Source: an uncultured Alphaproteobacteria bacterium
Lineage (GTDB): Bacteria; Pseudomonadota; Alphaproteobacteria; Rhizobiales; Ancalomicrobiaceae
Direction of reading: 5' to 3'
DNA: 64,000 nt
NCBI GenBank assembly: GCA_937892955.1
Contig: CALBKH010000110.1
Location: forward strand, 41,429 to 105,428
The notes under the pieces were generated by a model. It saw only the letters and a program-made list of their open reading frames with translations. It searched no databases and was not told the origin of the DNA. Each line of letters starts with the position of its first letter. Position 1 is the stretch's first letter. Position numbers and translations under genes: made by a program. This document shows, piece after piece, positions 21,434 to 29,719 of the stretch.

Positions 21434-22324
21434 TCACTCCGCCGCCGAACGCAGATCATCGAAGATCGCCCCGAAACTCGTCACCAACTGTTCGACGAAG
21501 CGGCCGAAATCGCGCGACAGTGCCGCGAAACCGGTGGTGCGGGTGATCGTCGCCTCGTTCATGTAGAGGGCGCGCGAGATCTCGATCTGCAAGGCGTGCA
21601 GGCCACGGTCGGGCCGGCCATAGGTCTCGGTGACGTAACCGCCCGCGTAGGGCTTGTTCAGCGCGACGCGATAGCCCGCCTCGCGCAGCAATGCCGCCGC
21701 CATCTCGGTCAGGGCCGGATGACAGCTGCGGCCGTGACGGTCGCCGAGCACCATGTCGATGCGCCCCTCCGATCCGCCGAGGCGCTGTGTCGACGGCATC
21801 GAGTGACAATCGATCATCACCGCATGGCCGAACTGTGCGTGGAGCCGGCTCAGCGACCGCCTGAGCGTCGCGTGATAGGGCTCGTAGGCCTGGGCGATGC
21901 GCTCCATCGCCTCGTCGATCGGGATCGGCCCACGATAGATGTCGTCCTTGTCGGTGACGATGCGCGGGATGGTGCCGAGGCCGCCGGCGACGCGGGTGGA
22001 GCGCGTGTTGGCGCCGGCCGGCAGCACGCCCGTGAACATCCGCGGATCGAGTTCCAGCCGTTCCCGGTTGGCGTCGAGCCAGGCGCGCGGGAACCGCGCC
22101 GCCAGCACCGGCAGCCGCCCACCCGCCGCCGCCAGACACAATTCGTCGACGAAGGCGTCTTCCGAACGGCGGATCGTCACCCGGTCCAATCGGGTCGTGG
22201 CGAGAAAATCACGGGGATAATCGCGGCCCGAATGGGGGCTGGTGAGGAGACACGGGGCGGTGACGCGCTCCGGCCAGACGAGGTCGAAGGGCTCCACCCC
22301 CTCGAATCCCTCGACGATGCGCAT
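21434..22324 (-). CDS. hutG: N-formylglutamate amidohydrolase
   Basis: A 296-residue enzyme that hydrolyses N-formylglutamate to formate and glutamate, the last step of one histidine degradation route. Family motifs: LTSPHSGRDYP near the N-terminus, ARFPRAWLDANRERLELDP, AVMIDCHSMPST and NKPYAGGYVTETYGRP. Start at 22324 (MRIVEGFEGVEPF) fits family length. No other hut gene is nearby, so it may instead act on formylglutamate from another source or on related N-acyl amino acids. It is divergent from cpdR. Confidence 0.88.
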   Translation of the reverse strand: MRIVEGFEGVEPFDLVWPERVTAPCLLTSPHSGRDYPRDFLATTRLDRVTIRRSEDAFVDELCLAAAGGRLPVLAARFPRAWLDANRERLELDPRMFTGVLPAGANTRSTRVAGGLGTIPRIVTDKDDIYRGPIPIDEAMERIAQAYEPYHATLRRSLSRLHAQFGHAVMIDCHSMPSTQRLGGSEGRIDMVLGDRHGRSCHPALTEMAAALLREAGYRVALNKPYAGGYVTETYGRPDRGLHALQIEISRALYMNEATITRTTGFAALSRDFGRFVEQLVTSFGAIFDDLRSAAE

Positions 22325-22490
22325 GTCGTCCGCCGTTCCCCGCAAACCCGTCTCCTTCGGCGATTTCCGACCCTTCGCGCCCACACCGACGGCGCGGGCC
22401 GCCCCATGTTGCCCTCCGCGCGTCGTCCCTGTCCACCGTGCGGGTCGATCGACCTCTGCGAAGGCCATGTGGCGGAAACCGGATTTCACC

Positions 22491-22500
22491 GTAAATTTAC
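22491..22500. promoter_or_regulatory. Palindrome GTAAATTTAC upstream of cpdR
   Basis: A perfect 10-base AT-rich palindrome in the 228-base divergent region between hutG and cpdR, 53 bases before the cpdR start. A GAATC site (CcrM-type GANTC) lies at the cpdR ribosome site. Both are suggestive of regulation of cpdR but unproven. Confidence 0.35.
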
Positions 22501-22552
22501 CGCGATCGGTCTCAATGGAGAGATACGAGAGACCACCCGGAAAGAGAATCGA

Positions 22553-22921
22553 ATGGACCCGATGGCGCGTATCATCCTCGCCGAAGACGACAACGACATG
22601 CGTCGCTTCCTGGCCAAGGCGTTGGCGAACGCCGGTTACGACGTCGTTTCCTACGACAACGGCAAGAGCGCCTACGAGCGGCTGCGCGAGGAACCCTTCA
22701 CCCTGCTCCTCACCGACATCGTCATGCCGGAGATGGACGGTATCGAACTCGCCCGTCGCGCCACCCAGCTCGACCCCGACCTCAAGGTGATGTTCATCAC
22801 CGGCTTCGCCGCGGTGGCGCTCAACCCCGACAGCCAGGCACCCAAGGACGCCAAGGTCCTCTCCAAGCCCTTCCACCTGCGCGATCTGGTGCGCGAGGTC
22901 GAGAAGCTGCTCGCCGCCTGA
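22553..22921 (+). CDS. cpdR: Response regulator CpdR
   Basis: A 122-residue single-domain receiver. Motifs: acidic pocket ILAEDDNDMRRFL, phospho-acceptor Asp in LLLTDIVMPEMDGIELA, the switch Thr in VMFITGFAAVAL and the Lys in VLSKPFHLRDL. The sequence is nearly that of CpdR throughout. In Caulobacter and rhizobia, unphosphorylated CpdR brings ClpXP to cell-cycle substrates such as CtrA and is silenced by the CckA-ChpT relay. The ATG at 22553 follows AAAGAGA; an in-frame ATG at 22562 (MARIILAEDD) would give the commonest family start. Confidence 0.95.
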   Translation: MDPMARIILAEDDNDMRRFLAKALANAGYDVVSYDNGKSAYERLREEPFTLLLTDIVMPEMDGIELARRATQLDPDLKVMFITGFAAVALNPDSQAPKDAKVLSKPFHLRDLVREVEKLLAA

Positions 22922-22949
22922 AACGGCGGAATTCCGGCACTTCCCTCGA

Positions 22950-22976
22950 GCGCGGGGAGAAACTTCTTCCCCGCGC
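22950..22976 (+). terminator. Hairpin after cpdR
   Basis: GCGCGGGGA, nine-base loop, TCCCCGCGC, a perfect nine-base stem 29 bases after the cpdR stop. There is no T run, so termination may be partial. Confidence 0.6.
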
Positions 22977-22987
22977 GACATCCGGGC

Positions 22988-23016
22988 TTGCGTGACCGGA
23001 TCGACCTCGTTATAGA
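22988..23016 (+). promoter_or_regulatory. Sigma-70 promoter of the tRNA-Val gene
   Basis: TTGCGT (22988-22993), 17-base spacer, TATAGA (23011-23016), about 45 bases before the tRNA 5' end. Both boxes fit the alphaproteobacterial housekeeping pattern. Confidence 0.65.
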
Positions 23017-23061
23017 GCGACCTCGCCGCCCGATCCCGTTCCGGGTGGCACCGATCGGTTC

Positions 23062-23136
<75 letters not shown>

Positions 23137-23290
23137 TCCCCTTCCGAACCGCCGCGAAGACCCGGAAGTGCCACCTCGCGTGGCCGGTGACGGGTCGTGC
23201 CGTCTCCATCTTGCCGACGGTCGTCGCCACACCCATCTGGGGAGTGCGGGTCCTATCGAGTGGGAGGCTCGCCGGGTCCGGAAGGTCGTC

Positions 23291-23923
23291 ATGAACAGCA
23301 CCAGCTTCGACAAGCGAATCTTCACGCCGTCCCTGTTGCTGCGCGATCTCGGATTCCTTCTCGGCCGGCTCCCCGCCCTGGTGCGCGCCGCCCGCAATCC
23401 CGAGATCGGATCGGCCTTCGCCGAGAAGATCATGATCGTCGTCACCGCGATCAACGGCTGCGTCTATTGCAGCTGGTTCCACGCCGGACGCGCCGTCGCC
23501 TCCGGTCTGAGCGACGACGAGATCCGCGACATGTTCGAGTTGCAGTTCGCGGCCTCCGCCTCCGAACGCGAACGGCCGGCGCTCCTCTACGCCCAGCACT
23601 ACGCCGAGACCGACCGTCGGCCGGAACCGCAGATGACGGCGCGATTGAAAGCCGCCTACGGCGACAGGACCGCCGCCGACATCGAACTGCTGATCCGCAT
23701 GATCTTCTTCGGCAATCTGCTCGGCAACACCTTCGACGCCTTCCCCGCCCGCCTCGCCGGGCGCCCGGCGGCGAACGGCAGCGCGCTGTTCGAGGCCCTG
23801 TTCTACCTCGCCACCGCGTGGTTCATGCTGCCGACGAAGTGGTTGGCCCGCGGCCACCACCCGAAGGCGGCGGCCACGGTCGCGCCGCCGCACGACGGCG
23901 GGTCGACGTCACGCGCCCGCTGA
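23291..23923 (+). CDS. Carboxymuconolactone decarboxylase/AhpD-like protein
   Basis: A 210-residue protein with the AhpD-type redox motif CVYCSWFHAGRA (CxxC plus His) near residue 57 and helical packing typical of the family (ALVRAARNPEIGSAFAEKIM before it). Such proteins are peroxidases or decarboxylase-fold proteins of mixed function; the CxxC form favours a thiol-peroxidase role. Start at 23291 (MNSTSFDKRIF) is chosen because the 41 codons upstream in the frame overlap the intergenic space after the tRNA and are not family-like. A Cys-linked substrate cannot be named. Confidence 0.82.
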   Translation: MNSTSFDKRIFTPSLLLRDLGFLLGRLPALVRAARNPEIGSAFAEKIMIVVTAINGCVYCSWFHAGRAVASGLSDDEIRDMFELQFAASASERERPALLYAQHYAETDRRPEPQMTARLKAAYGDRTAADIELLIRMIFFGNLLGNTFDAFPARLAGRPAANGSALFEALFYLATAWFMLPTKWLARGHHPKAAATVAPPHDGGSTSRAR

Positions 23924-23957
23924 CGCCGGCCGGTGTGACCGCCCGGCATCGCGCGCG

Positions 23958-25235
23958 TCACATCACCAGATTCGGCAACCACAGCACCACGCCGGGGAAG
24001 AGCGCCAGGAAGGCGATCACCGCGACGATCGCCGCGACGAAGGGCACGGCTTCGACCGTGTACTCCTCGATCGGCGTGTCGAGGATCGAGCACACCGTGT
24101 ACATCGCCACCCCGACCGGCGGCGTCATCGACCCCAGCGTCACGATCGACATCATCAGGATGCCGAAATGCACCGGGTCGACGCCGAGCTTGGTGACGAT
24201 CGGCACGAAGATCGGGGTGAGCAGCAGCACCAGCACCGTGCTCTCGACGAAACAGCCGGCGATGAGCAGGAACACCAGGATCAGCACCACCACGGCGAGC
24301 GGGTTGCTGGTCAGTCCCAGCATCCATTCGGCCACCACCTGCGGCGCCTGTTCGAAGATCAGCGCATAGCCGACCATGCCCGACATCAGGATGATCAGCA
24401 TGATGACGCCGACGTCGAGCACGCCCTCGGCCAGCGCCTCGAGCGCCGTCGCCAGCGTCAGCTCCTTGTGCAGGAAGACACCGACCACCACCGCGTAGAC
24501 GACGGCGAAGGCACCGATTTCCGACGGCGTGAAGATGCCGCCGCGGATGCCGACGAGAAGCGCCAGCGGGAAGAGCAGCGCCCATTTGGCGTCGACCACC
24601 GCCCGCCAGATCTCGCGGCCCGTCGGCTTCGACACCCGCGCCTCGCGATAGTCGCGCTTGCGGGCGACGACGTAGACGACGCCCATCAGCGCCGCCATCA
24701 TCAGCAGCCCCGGGATGACCCCGGCGAGGAACAGCCGGCCGATCGAGACGTTGCCGACGAAGCCGTAGAGGATGAGGCCGAGGCTCGGCGGGATCGTCGC
24801 CGTGATCAGCGAGCCGACCGCGATCGAGGCGCAGGTGAAGCCGCGGGCATAACCCGAGCGGATCATGTTCGGCCCGAGGATCCGCGCCTCCATCGCCGCA
24901 TCGGCCACCGCCGAGCCGGAGACCCCGCCCATCAGGGTGGAGAGCAGGATGCAGACCTGGGCGAGACCGCCCGACATCCACGACACCAGCACGTTCGAAC
25001 AGGCGATCAGCCGGTGGGTGATGCCGGTCTTGTTCATCATGTGACCGGCGAGCACGAAGAACGGCACGGCGAGCAGCGGAAAGCTCTGCGACGCGGTCGC
25101 GATCTGCTGCACACCGATGCTCACCGGAATGGTGCCGGAGAGCACGAAGAACGAGAACCCGGAGATGCCGATGGCGAAGGCGACCGGCATGCCGACGAAC
25201 ATCAGGACGAAGAAGAGCCCCCAGAGAATCAGCAT
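23958..25235 (-). CDS. dctM: TRAP transporter large permease, DctM family
   Basis: A 425-residue inner-membrane protein with about 12 membrane segments, the sodium- or proton-coupled permease of a TRAP transporter. Family marks: MLILWGLFFVLMFVGMPVAF at the N-terminus, the conserved SGSAVADAAMEARILGPNMIR loop in pieces, and the TATIPPSLGLILYG motif. Start at 25235 gives the family length. It begins seven bases after the small-permease stop. Together with dctQ and dctP it forms one operon; the substrate is probably an organic acid but cannot be read from the permease. Confidence 0.95.
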   Translation of the reverse strand: MLILWGLFFVLMFVGMPVAFAIGISGFSFFVLSGTIPVSIGVQQIATASQSFPLLAVPFFVLAGHMMNKTGITHRLIACSNVLVSWMSGGLAQVCILLSTLMGGVSGSAVADAAMEARILGPNMIRSGYARGFTCASIAVGSLITATIPPSLGLILYGFVGNVSIGRLFLAGVIPGLLMMAALMGVVYVVARKRDYREARVSKPTGREIWRAVVDAKWALLFPLALLVGIRGGIFTPSEIGAFAVVYAVVVGVFLHKELTLATALEALAEGVLDVGVIMLIILMSGMVGYALIFEQAPQVVAEWMLGLTSNPLAVVVLILVFLLIAGCFVESTVLVLLLTPIFVPIVTKLGVDPVHFGILMMSIVTLGSMTPPVGVAMYTVCSILDTPIEEYTVEAVPFVAAIVAVIAFLALFPGVVLWLPNLVM

Positions 25236-25242
25236 GTTCGCC

Positions 25243-25749
25243 TCACCCGAGCTGGCTTTGGGAGCGATCGACGGTGCGATCGGCATAGAAGACGAGACCG
25301 CCCGACCTCAGCGCCCCGACGACATGGCCGACGAGCGTGATCGCCAGCATCGCCGCCCCCACCGGCACCGCCACCGTCACCCAGGCGTAGGAGATGCCGC
25401 TGTCGCCGTAGACCCGCTGCCAGTTCATCATCGTCAGCTTGTATCCGGAGACCGCCAGCGCCCCGAGAAAGGCGAGCACGACGATCGCCAGCACCAACTC
25501 GACCCGATGGCGGGCGGCACGCGGCAGATTGCGGACGAAGAAGTCGACGCCGATGTGGGTCTTCAGTCGCAGCGCCCGGTTGGCGCCGAGGAAGCAGACC
25601 CAGATGAACAGGAGCTGGGCGACGTCGACCGACCATACCAGCGGATAGCCGAAGGTGCGCCCGACGGCGGCGGCGAAGACGAGCACGACGATCGCCGCGA
25701 GCAGAGCCTTGGCGGCGAAGAGCTCCAGACGAGCCACGAGAGCGGACAT
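25243..25749 (-). CDS. dctQ: TRAP transporter small permease, DctQ family
   Basis: A 168-residue membrane protein with four membrane segments and the family motif VDVAQLLFIWVCFLGANRALRLKTHIGVD in pieces (the RxxxHIxVD signature is clear). It joins the large permease to the periplasmic binding protein. It lies between dctP and dctM; a 139-base gap with a strong hairpin separates it from dctP, as often seen where the binding protein is needed in excess. Confidence 0.93.
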   Translation of the reverse strand: MSALVARLELFAAKALLAAIVVLVFAAAVGRTFGYPLVWSVDVAQLLFIWVCFLGANRALRLKTHIGVDFFVRNLPRAARHRVELVLAIVVLAFLGALAVSGYKLTMMNWQRVYGDSGISYAWVTVAVPVGAAMLAITLVGHVVGALRSGGLVFYADRTVDRSQSQLG

Positions 25750-25806
25750 GAGGGAACCCCGATACGGGTGATCGGCCGGACGGCCCTCGCCGCCGGCCGC
25801 GAGAAT

Positions 25807-25843
25807 CGCCCGTGCCGCGGCGTTGGCGGCGCCGGCACGGGCG
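25807..25843 (-). terminator. Intercistronic hairpin between dctP and dctQ
   Basis: CGCCCGTGCCG and CGGCACGGGCG form a perfect 11-base stem with a 15-base loop. No T run follows. Its place after the binding-protein gene fits partial termination or mRNA protection that favours dctP expression. Confidence 0.6.
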
Positions 25844-25888
25844 AACGCGAGTTCGGCGGGCGACCCGGCGGGGTCACCCGCTCGGGTC

Positions 25889-26893
25889 TCACTTCAGGAG
25901 CTTGTCGACTTCCTTGCGCAGCTCGGAGTAGCCGAGCTTGTCGTAGACCGGCTTGGTGGCCTCGATGAAGGGCGTCTTGTCCACTTCCGCGACCGTCATG
26001 CCGTTCTTGCGCATGGTGTCTTCGAAGCCGACGAGGGAGTCCTCGGTCATCTTCGAGGCGTAGTCGCCGGCGGCGAGCGATTCCTCGCGCAGGATCTTCT
26101 GCAGGTCCGGCGAGAGGCCGTCGAACCACGCGGCGGAGGTGACGATGCCGGTGATCAGATTGATGTGGCCGGTCTTGGTCGTGTACTTCGCCACCTCGTA
26201 GAGCTTGGAGCCGACCGAGGCCGGATCCTGCGCCTCGACCGCGTCGATCACCTTCTGCTGCATGGCCGGATAGACCTCGCCCCACGCCATCGGCGTCGGT
26301 GTGGCCCCCATCGCCCGGATCGTCTCCATCCACACCGGCGCACCCGGCGTACGCATGCGGACGCCGGCGAGGTCGGCCGGCTTGGCGACCGGCTTGTTGG
26401 TGATCAGGTGACGCTCACCCTGCCACCAGTTGAACGACAGCACCTGATGGCCGGACGTGGCCTTCAGCTTGGCGACCCAGGTCTCGAACAGCGGCGAGGT
26501 CACGACCTTGCGCACGCCCTGGAAGCCCTCGGCCAGATAGGGGGCGCCGAGAATGCCGAATTCCTTGACGAAGACGGCCATGCGGCCGCCGTCGACGACC
26601 ACCGCGACATTGGCGCCGGCGCGCGCCTGCTCGAGGACGTCCTCGTCCTTGCCGAGCTGCGAGCCGGGGAAGATACGGATGGTCAATTGACCCTTGGAGC
26701 GCTCCGCGACACGGTCACGCATGCGCTCGAGGCCCTTGTAGATCGGATCGCTCTGGGCCAGAGCGGTATTGATGTTGAGCTGCGTCTGGGCGACGGCGGC
26801 GCCGGCGAGGCACGTCGTCACCGCCACCGCGGTCACGAAACCCGAAATCGCCGAACCGACGGACCAGTATGACAAGCGCGTCATCGTCTTCAT
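25889..26893 (-). CDS. dctP: TRAP transporter periplasmic solute-binding protein, DctP family
   Basis: A 334-residue secreted protein with a signal peptide ending GAAVAQ (about residue 36). DctP marks include ERMRDRVAERSKGQLTIRIFPGSQLG, the GVRMRTPGAPVWMETIRAMG region holding the substrate-carboxylate Arg, and WGEVYPAMQQKVIDAVEAQDP in pieces. It captures the ligand for the DctQM permease. First gene of the operon, and divergent from a GntR regulator with a palindromic operator between them, so expression is likely induced by the ligand or a breakdown product. The ligand is unknown. Confidence 0.93.
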   Translation of the reverse strand: MKTMTRLSYWSVGSAISGFVTAVAVTTCLAGAAVAQTQLNINTALAQSDPIYKGLERMRDRVAERSKGQLTIRIFPGSQLGKDEDVLEQARAGANVAVVVDGGRMAVFVKEFGILGAPYLAEGFQGVRKVVTSPLFETWVAKLKATSGHQVLSFNWWQGERHLITNKPVAKPADLAGVRMRTPGAPVWMETIRAMGATPTPMAWGEVYPAMQQKVIDAVEAQDPASVGSKLYEVAKYTTKTGHINLITGIVTSAAWFDGLSPDLQKILREESLAAGDYASKMTEDSLVGFEDTMRKNGMTVAEVDKTPFIEATKPVYDKLGYSELRKEVDKLLK

Positions 26894-26923
26894 CCTCCCT
26901 GGGCTCTTCCGCTTGATCTCTTG

Positions 26924-26947
26924 CGGTATGGCACCATACCGGTATGG
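26924..26947. promoter_or_regulatory. GntR-type operator between dctP and gntR
   Basis: CGGTATGG (26924-26931), CA, CCATACCG (26934-26941) is a perfect palindrome, and a third half-site CGGTATGG (26940-26947) overlaps its right end. It lies 31 bases before dctP and 33 before the GntR start, so one bound regulator could control both. Confidence 0.7.
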
Positions 26948-26979
26948 TATTCCTGAACGTGAGGATTTTGCAAGCCGCC

Positions 26980-27702
26980 ATGTCGACCGATCTCGCGATC
27001 AATCTCGCCGCCCCCATCGTGCCGCAGATCATCCACGAGCTTCGCCGTGCCATCGTCGAGATGCGGCTGAAGCCGGGTGAAGCGCTGTCGGAGAAGGAGA
27101 TCGCACTGCGCTACGGGGTCAGCCGGCAGCCGGTGCGCGAGGCCTTCATCAAGCTGGCCGAAGCCGGTCTCCTCCAGGTGTTGCCGAGCCGCGGCACCTT
27201 CGTCGTCAAGATCTCGGTGCGCGACGTGCTCAACGCCCGCTTCATCCGCGAGGCGGTGGAGAGCGCCCTGGTGCGCACCGCCGCCGCCCTGATCACCGAG
27301 GAGGATCTCGAGCGCCTCGACGGGCTCATCGCCCGCCAGGCGGAAGCGGCGGAGTCCGCCGATCCCGGGCACTTCTACGACCTCGACGAGGAGTTCCATC
27401 GCGCCATCGTCGAGTGCTGCGACTGCGAGCCGGCGCTGCGCGTCATCGAAGGCGCCCGCGCCCAGATGGATCGCGTCCGCTACCTCAGCCTGCCCGAGGC
27501 GACGCCGATCTCGGTGCTCGTCGCCCAGCACCGCGCCATCGTCGAGGCGCTCCGTTCGCGTTCTCCCGACGCTGCCGAAGCCGCCATGCGCCGCCACATG
27601 CGCGAGATCCTCAGCGCCCTGCCGCGCCTGACCGAGCAGTTCCCCGACATGTTCGAATCGACCGAACCGCCGGCCCACGCCCGCCTGCTCGATCCGAAAT
27701 GA
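26980..27702 (+). CDS. GntR family transcriptional regulator (FadR subfamily)
   Basis: A 240-residue repressor-type protein: an N-terminal winged HTH (KPGEALSEKEIALRYGVSRQPVREAFIKLA region, about 25-80) and a C-terminal FCD ligand-binding helical domain (about 90-215) with the metal-type residues of that fold (DLDEEFHRAIVE, QHRAIVEALRS, RRHMREIL). FadR-type regulators respond to organic acids. It is divergent from the TRAP operon and probably represses it through the palindrome at 26924. Start at 26980 (MSTDLAINLAAPI) is preferred because the upstream part of the frame overlaps the operator. Confidence 0.92.
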   Translation: MSTDLAINLAAPIVPQIIHELRRAIVEMRLKPGEALSEKEIALRYGVSRQPVREAFIKLAEAGLLQVLPSRGTFVVKISVRDVLNARFIREAVESALVRTAAALITEEDLERLDGLIARQAEAAESADPGHFYDLDEEFHRAIVECCDCEPALRVIEGARAQMDRVRYLSLPEATPISVLVAQHRAIVEALRSRSPDAAEAAMRRHMREILSALPRLTEQFPDMFESTEPPAHARLLDPK

Positions 27703-27856
27703 CGCCTTGCGCCGGGGGCTTCCGGCCGGCGATCGACCCGGCGCTTCTCATCGACGGCGCCCCCTCGACATGCCGCCGAGCGCCCTCGGGGAGGGCCGGA
27801 TCGGGCTTTTCGGCCCGTTCCGCGCGACGATCGGTCCTCCCCGGGGGGCGATCGGA

Positions 27857-27870
27857 TTGATACCCGTCAA
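27857..27870 (+). promoter_or_regulatory. FNR/NNR-type box upstream of the NosL-like operon
   Basis: TTGAT-ACCC-GTCAA differs from the TTGAT-N4-ATCAA consensus at one base. It lies 103 bases before the first gene of the operon; a class II site would put the start near 27905. The rest of the 270-base gap after gntR shows only GC-rich sequence. Confidence 0.6.
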
Positions 27871-27972
27871 TGCCGCCGCGCCCACCCGATGGAATGAAGA
27901 GAGCGGATCGGCGCCTCTCGCCGATGAAGACGTGGGCCGGCGCGCCGCGCCGACCGGGAACCGGGACGGATC

Positions 27973-28404
27973 ATGGCCGCGAGGCACCTGACGACGATGG
28001 CACACTTGCGCGAAAGCCGGCTCGCCGGCTTCCTCGCGATGCTGCTCCTCGTTTTCCAGGTGGTGCTCTCCGCCGACCATCTCGGTGCGGCGGCGGCGAG
28101 TTCCTTCGGACCGCGCGACGACGGCACGGCGGTCGGCCTCCTGTCGCTGTGCCGCGGCGACGGCAGCATCCTCTATACCGACGGCGACGCCGACCGCTCC
28201 GCCCCGCCGCAGACCCCGCCCTGCATCCTCTGCGTCACCGCCACCCTCGCCGCCCACGCCGTCGCGGTCGCTCCGCCGGCGCTGCCGGCGCCGGAACCGA
28301 CGGTCTTCGTCGACCTCACCGTGGTCGTCGCCGACGAGATCCGCGCGCCTGCCATCCAGCGCAACGGCTCGGCCCGCGGACCTCCGCTTCCCTTCGTCGT
28401 CTGA
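27973..28404 (+). CDS. DUF2946-like secreted or membrane protein
   Basis: A 143-residue protein with one N-terminal hydrophobic segment (about residues 19-40, AGFLAMLLLVFQVVLSADH), a middle region with CRGDGS and a PPCILCVTA motif near residue 90, and a short Pro-rich end. This layout matches the DUF2946 family, small proteins often found beside copper genes, in which the Cys pairs may bind metal. First gene of an operon behind an FNR/NNR-type box. Start at 27973 follows GGGACGG; an ATG at 27997 is less well placed. Function unknown. Confidence 0.6.
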   Translation: MAARHLTTMAHLRESRLAGFLAMLLLVFQVVLSADHLGAAAASSFGPRDDGTAVGLLSLCRGDGSILYTDGDADRSAPPQTPPCILCVTATLAAHAVAVAPPALPAPEPTVFVDLTVVVADEIRAPAIQRNGSARGPPLPFVV

Positions 28405-28477
28405 CCCGATCGTCCGGCCGCTCGCGATGCGATGCGCCGTGCCGGATGTTTCTCACGACAACCAAGGGAATTCCGAT

Positions 28478-29113
28478 ATGACCGAACGCACCATCGATCG
28501 CCGCCGCGTGCTCGCCGCCGCCGCCGTCTCGACCCTGTTCGCCGCCGCCCCGGCGCGCGCCGAAACCATGCCGATGTCGCCCATGGAGTGGACCGACAAG
28601 AACGGCCTGATCAAGGATCTGCCCAAGGACGCGGATCCGACCAAGGACGACACCACCAAGTTCCCGCGTTGCCGCTACTGCGGCATGGTGCGGGCGAAGT
28701 TCTCGGCCACCCGCCATCTGATCCACTACGACAACGACGCCGTCGACGGCACCTGCTCGCTGCACTGCGCCGCCGTCGGCCTCGCTCTCAACATGGATCT
28801 CGGCCCCAAGGCGATCTATGCCGGCGACGCCGGCGCCGACGGCGAGATCAAGCCGCTGGTCCTCGTCGACAAGGCCTTCTACGTCATCGACCCGTCGAAG
28901 CCGGGCACCATGACCCGCGTGTCGAACGCGGCCTATGCCGACAAGGCCAAAGCCGAAGCCGCCGCCAAGGCGGACGCCTCCGCCAAGGCCGGCGCCGAAG
29001 TGGTCGGTTTCGACGCCGCCCTGCGCAAGGCCTATCTGGTGATGGCCGACGACACGATCATGCTGCGCAAGCGCCGCGGCGAGATGCGCAAGAAGATGGG
29101 CTCGGCCCACTGA
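28478..29113 (+). CDS. nosL: NosL-like copper-binding protein 1
   Basis: A 211-residue exported protein. The N-terminus DRRRVLAAAAVSTLFAAAPARA is a Tat-type signal with a cleavage site. The NosL core (about 50-160) holds CRYCGMVRAKFSA, with the CxxCGM metal motif, and a second pair in TCSLHCAAVGLAL, then FYVIDPSKPGTM. A lysine-rich C-terminal extension follows. NosL proteins carry Cu(I) to nitrous-oxide reductase, but no nosZ is in this window. It differs from the second NosL copy downstream in having two Cys pairs. Start at 28478 is the first ATG of the family-like frame. Confidence 0.8.
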   Translation: MTERTIDRRRVLAAAAVSTLFAAAPARAETMPMSPMEWTDKNGLIKDLPKDADPTKDDTTKFPRCRYCGMVRAKFSATRHLIHYDNDAVDGTCSLHCAAVGLALNMDLGPKAIYAGDAGADGEIKPLVLVDKAFYVIDPSKPGTMTRVSNAAYADKAKAEAAAKADASAKAGAEVVGFDAALRKAYLVMADDTIMLRKRRGEMRKKMGSAH

Positions 29114-29176
29114 TCGATCCGGTCCGGCGGCGGGATGCCGCCGCCGGATCCCCCACGGTTCAACCGAGGTTCGCCC

Positions 29177-29719
29177 ATGTCCTTCTCTCCGAAGACCTCG
29201 GCCGGCTTTCACCGCCGCGCCTTCCTCGGCGCCCTCGGCGGCTTCGCCTGCGTCGCGGTGACCGGCGCCTCGGCCGAAGAAGCCCGCGCCGCGAAGGTCG
29301 AGCTGCCGAAGCCCGGCGAGCGTGACGTCTGCCCGGTCTGCGGCATGTTCGTCGCCAAGTACCCCTACTGGATCGCCACCATCCGCTTCCGCGACGGCCA
29401 CCTCGAACATTTCGACGGCGCCAAGGACCTGTGGAAGTACCTGCTCGACATGCCGCGCTGGGCCCGAGGCCGCACCCGCGAACAGGTCGAAACGATCGGC
29501 GTGACGAGTTACTACGACGGCGAAATGATCGACGCCACCGCCGCGGTCTATGTCGTCGGCTCCGACGTCTACGGGCCCATGGGCCACGAACTCGTCCCCC
29601 ACCCGGTGGAGGCCGACGCCAAGGAGTTCATCGTCGACCACAAGGGCAAGCGCAGCCTGCGGGTGGACGGGATCACCCTCGCTCTCTTGGCGAACCTCGA
29701 CGACGGGAAGTTCGAATGA
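29177..29719 (+). CDS. nosL: NosL-like copper-binding protein 2
   Basis: A 180-residue exported protein with a twin-arginine signal (HRRAFLGALGGFACVAVTGASA). The core has VCPVCGMFVAKYPYWIATI, the copper-type CxxCGM motif, then FDGAKDLWKYLLDMPRW and AVYVVGSDVYGPMGHELVPH, the central NosL region. It is shorter than copy 1 and lacks the second Cys pair, so the two are not recent duplicates. Neither shows a lipobox, unlike classical NosL. Its stop overlaps the start of the next gene (ATGA), so it belongs to the same operon. Confidence 0.83.
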   Translation: MSFSPKTSAGFHRRAFLGALGGFACVAVTGASAEEARAAKVELPKPGERDVCPVCGMFVAKYPYWIATIRFRDGHLEHFDGAKDLWKYLLDMPRWARGRTREQVETIGVTSYYDGEMIDATAAVYVVGSDVYGPMGHELVPHPVEADAKEFIVDHKGKRSLRVDGITLALLANLDDGKFE

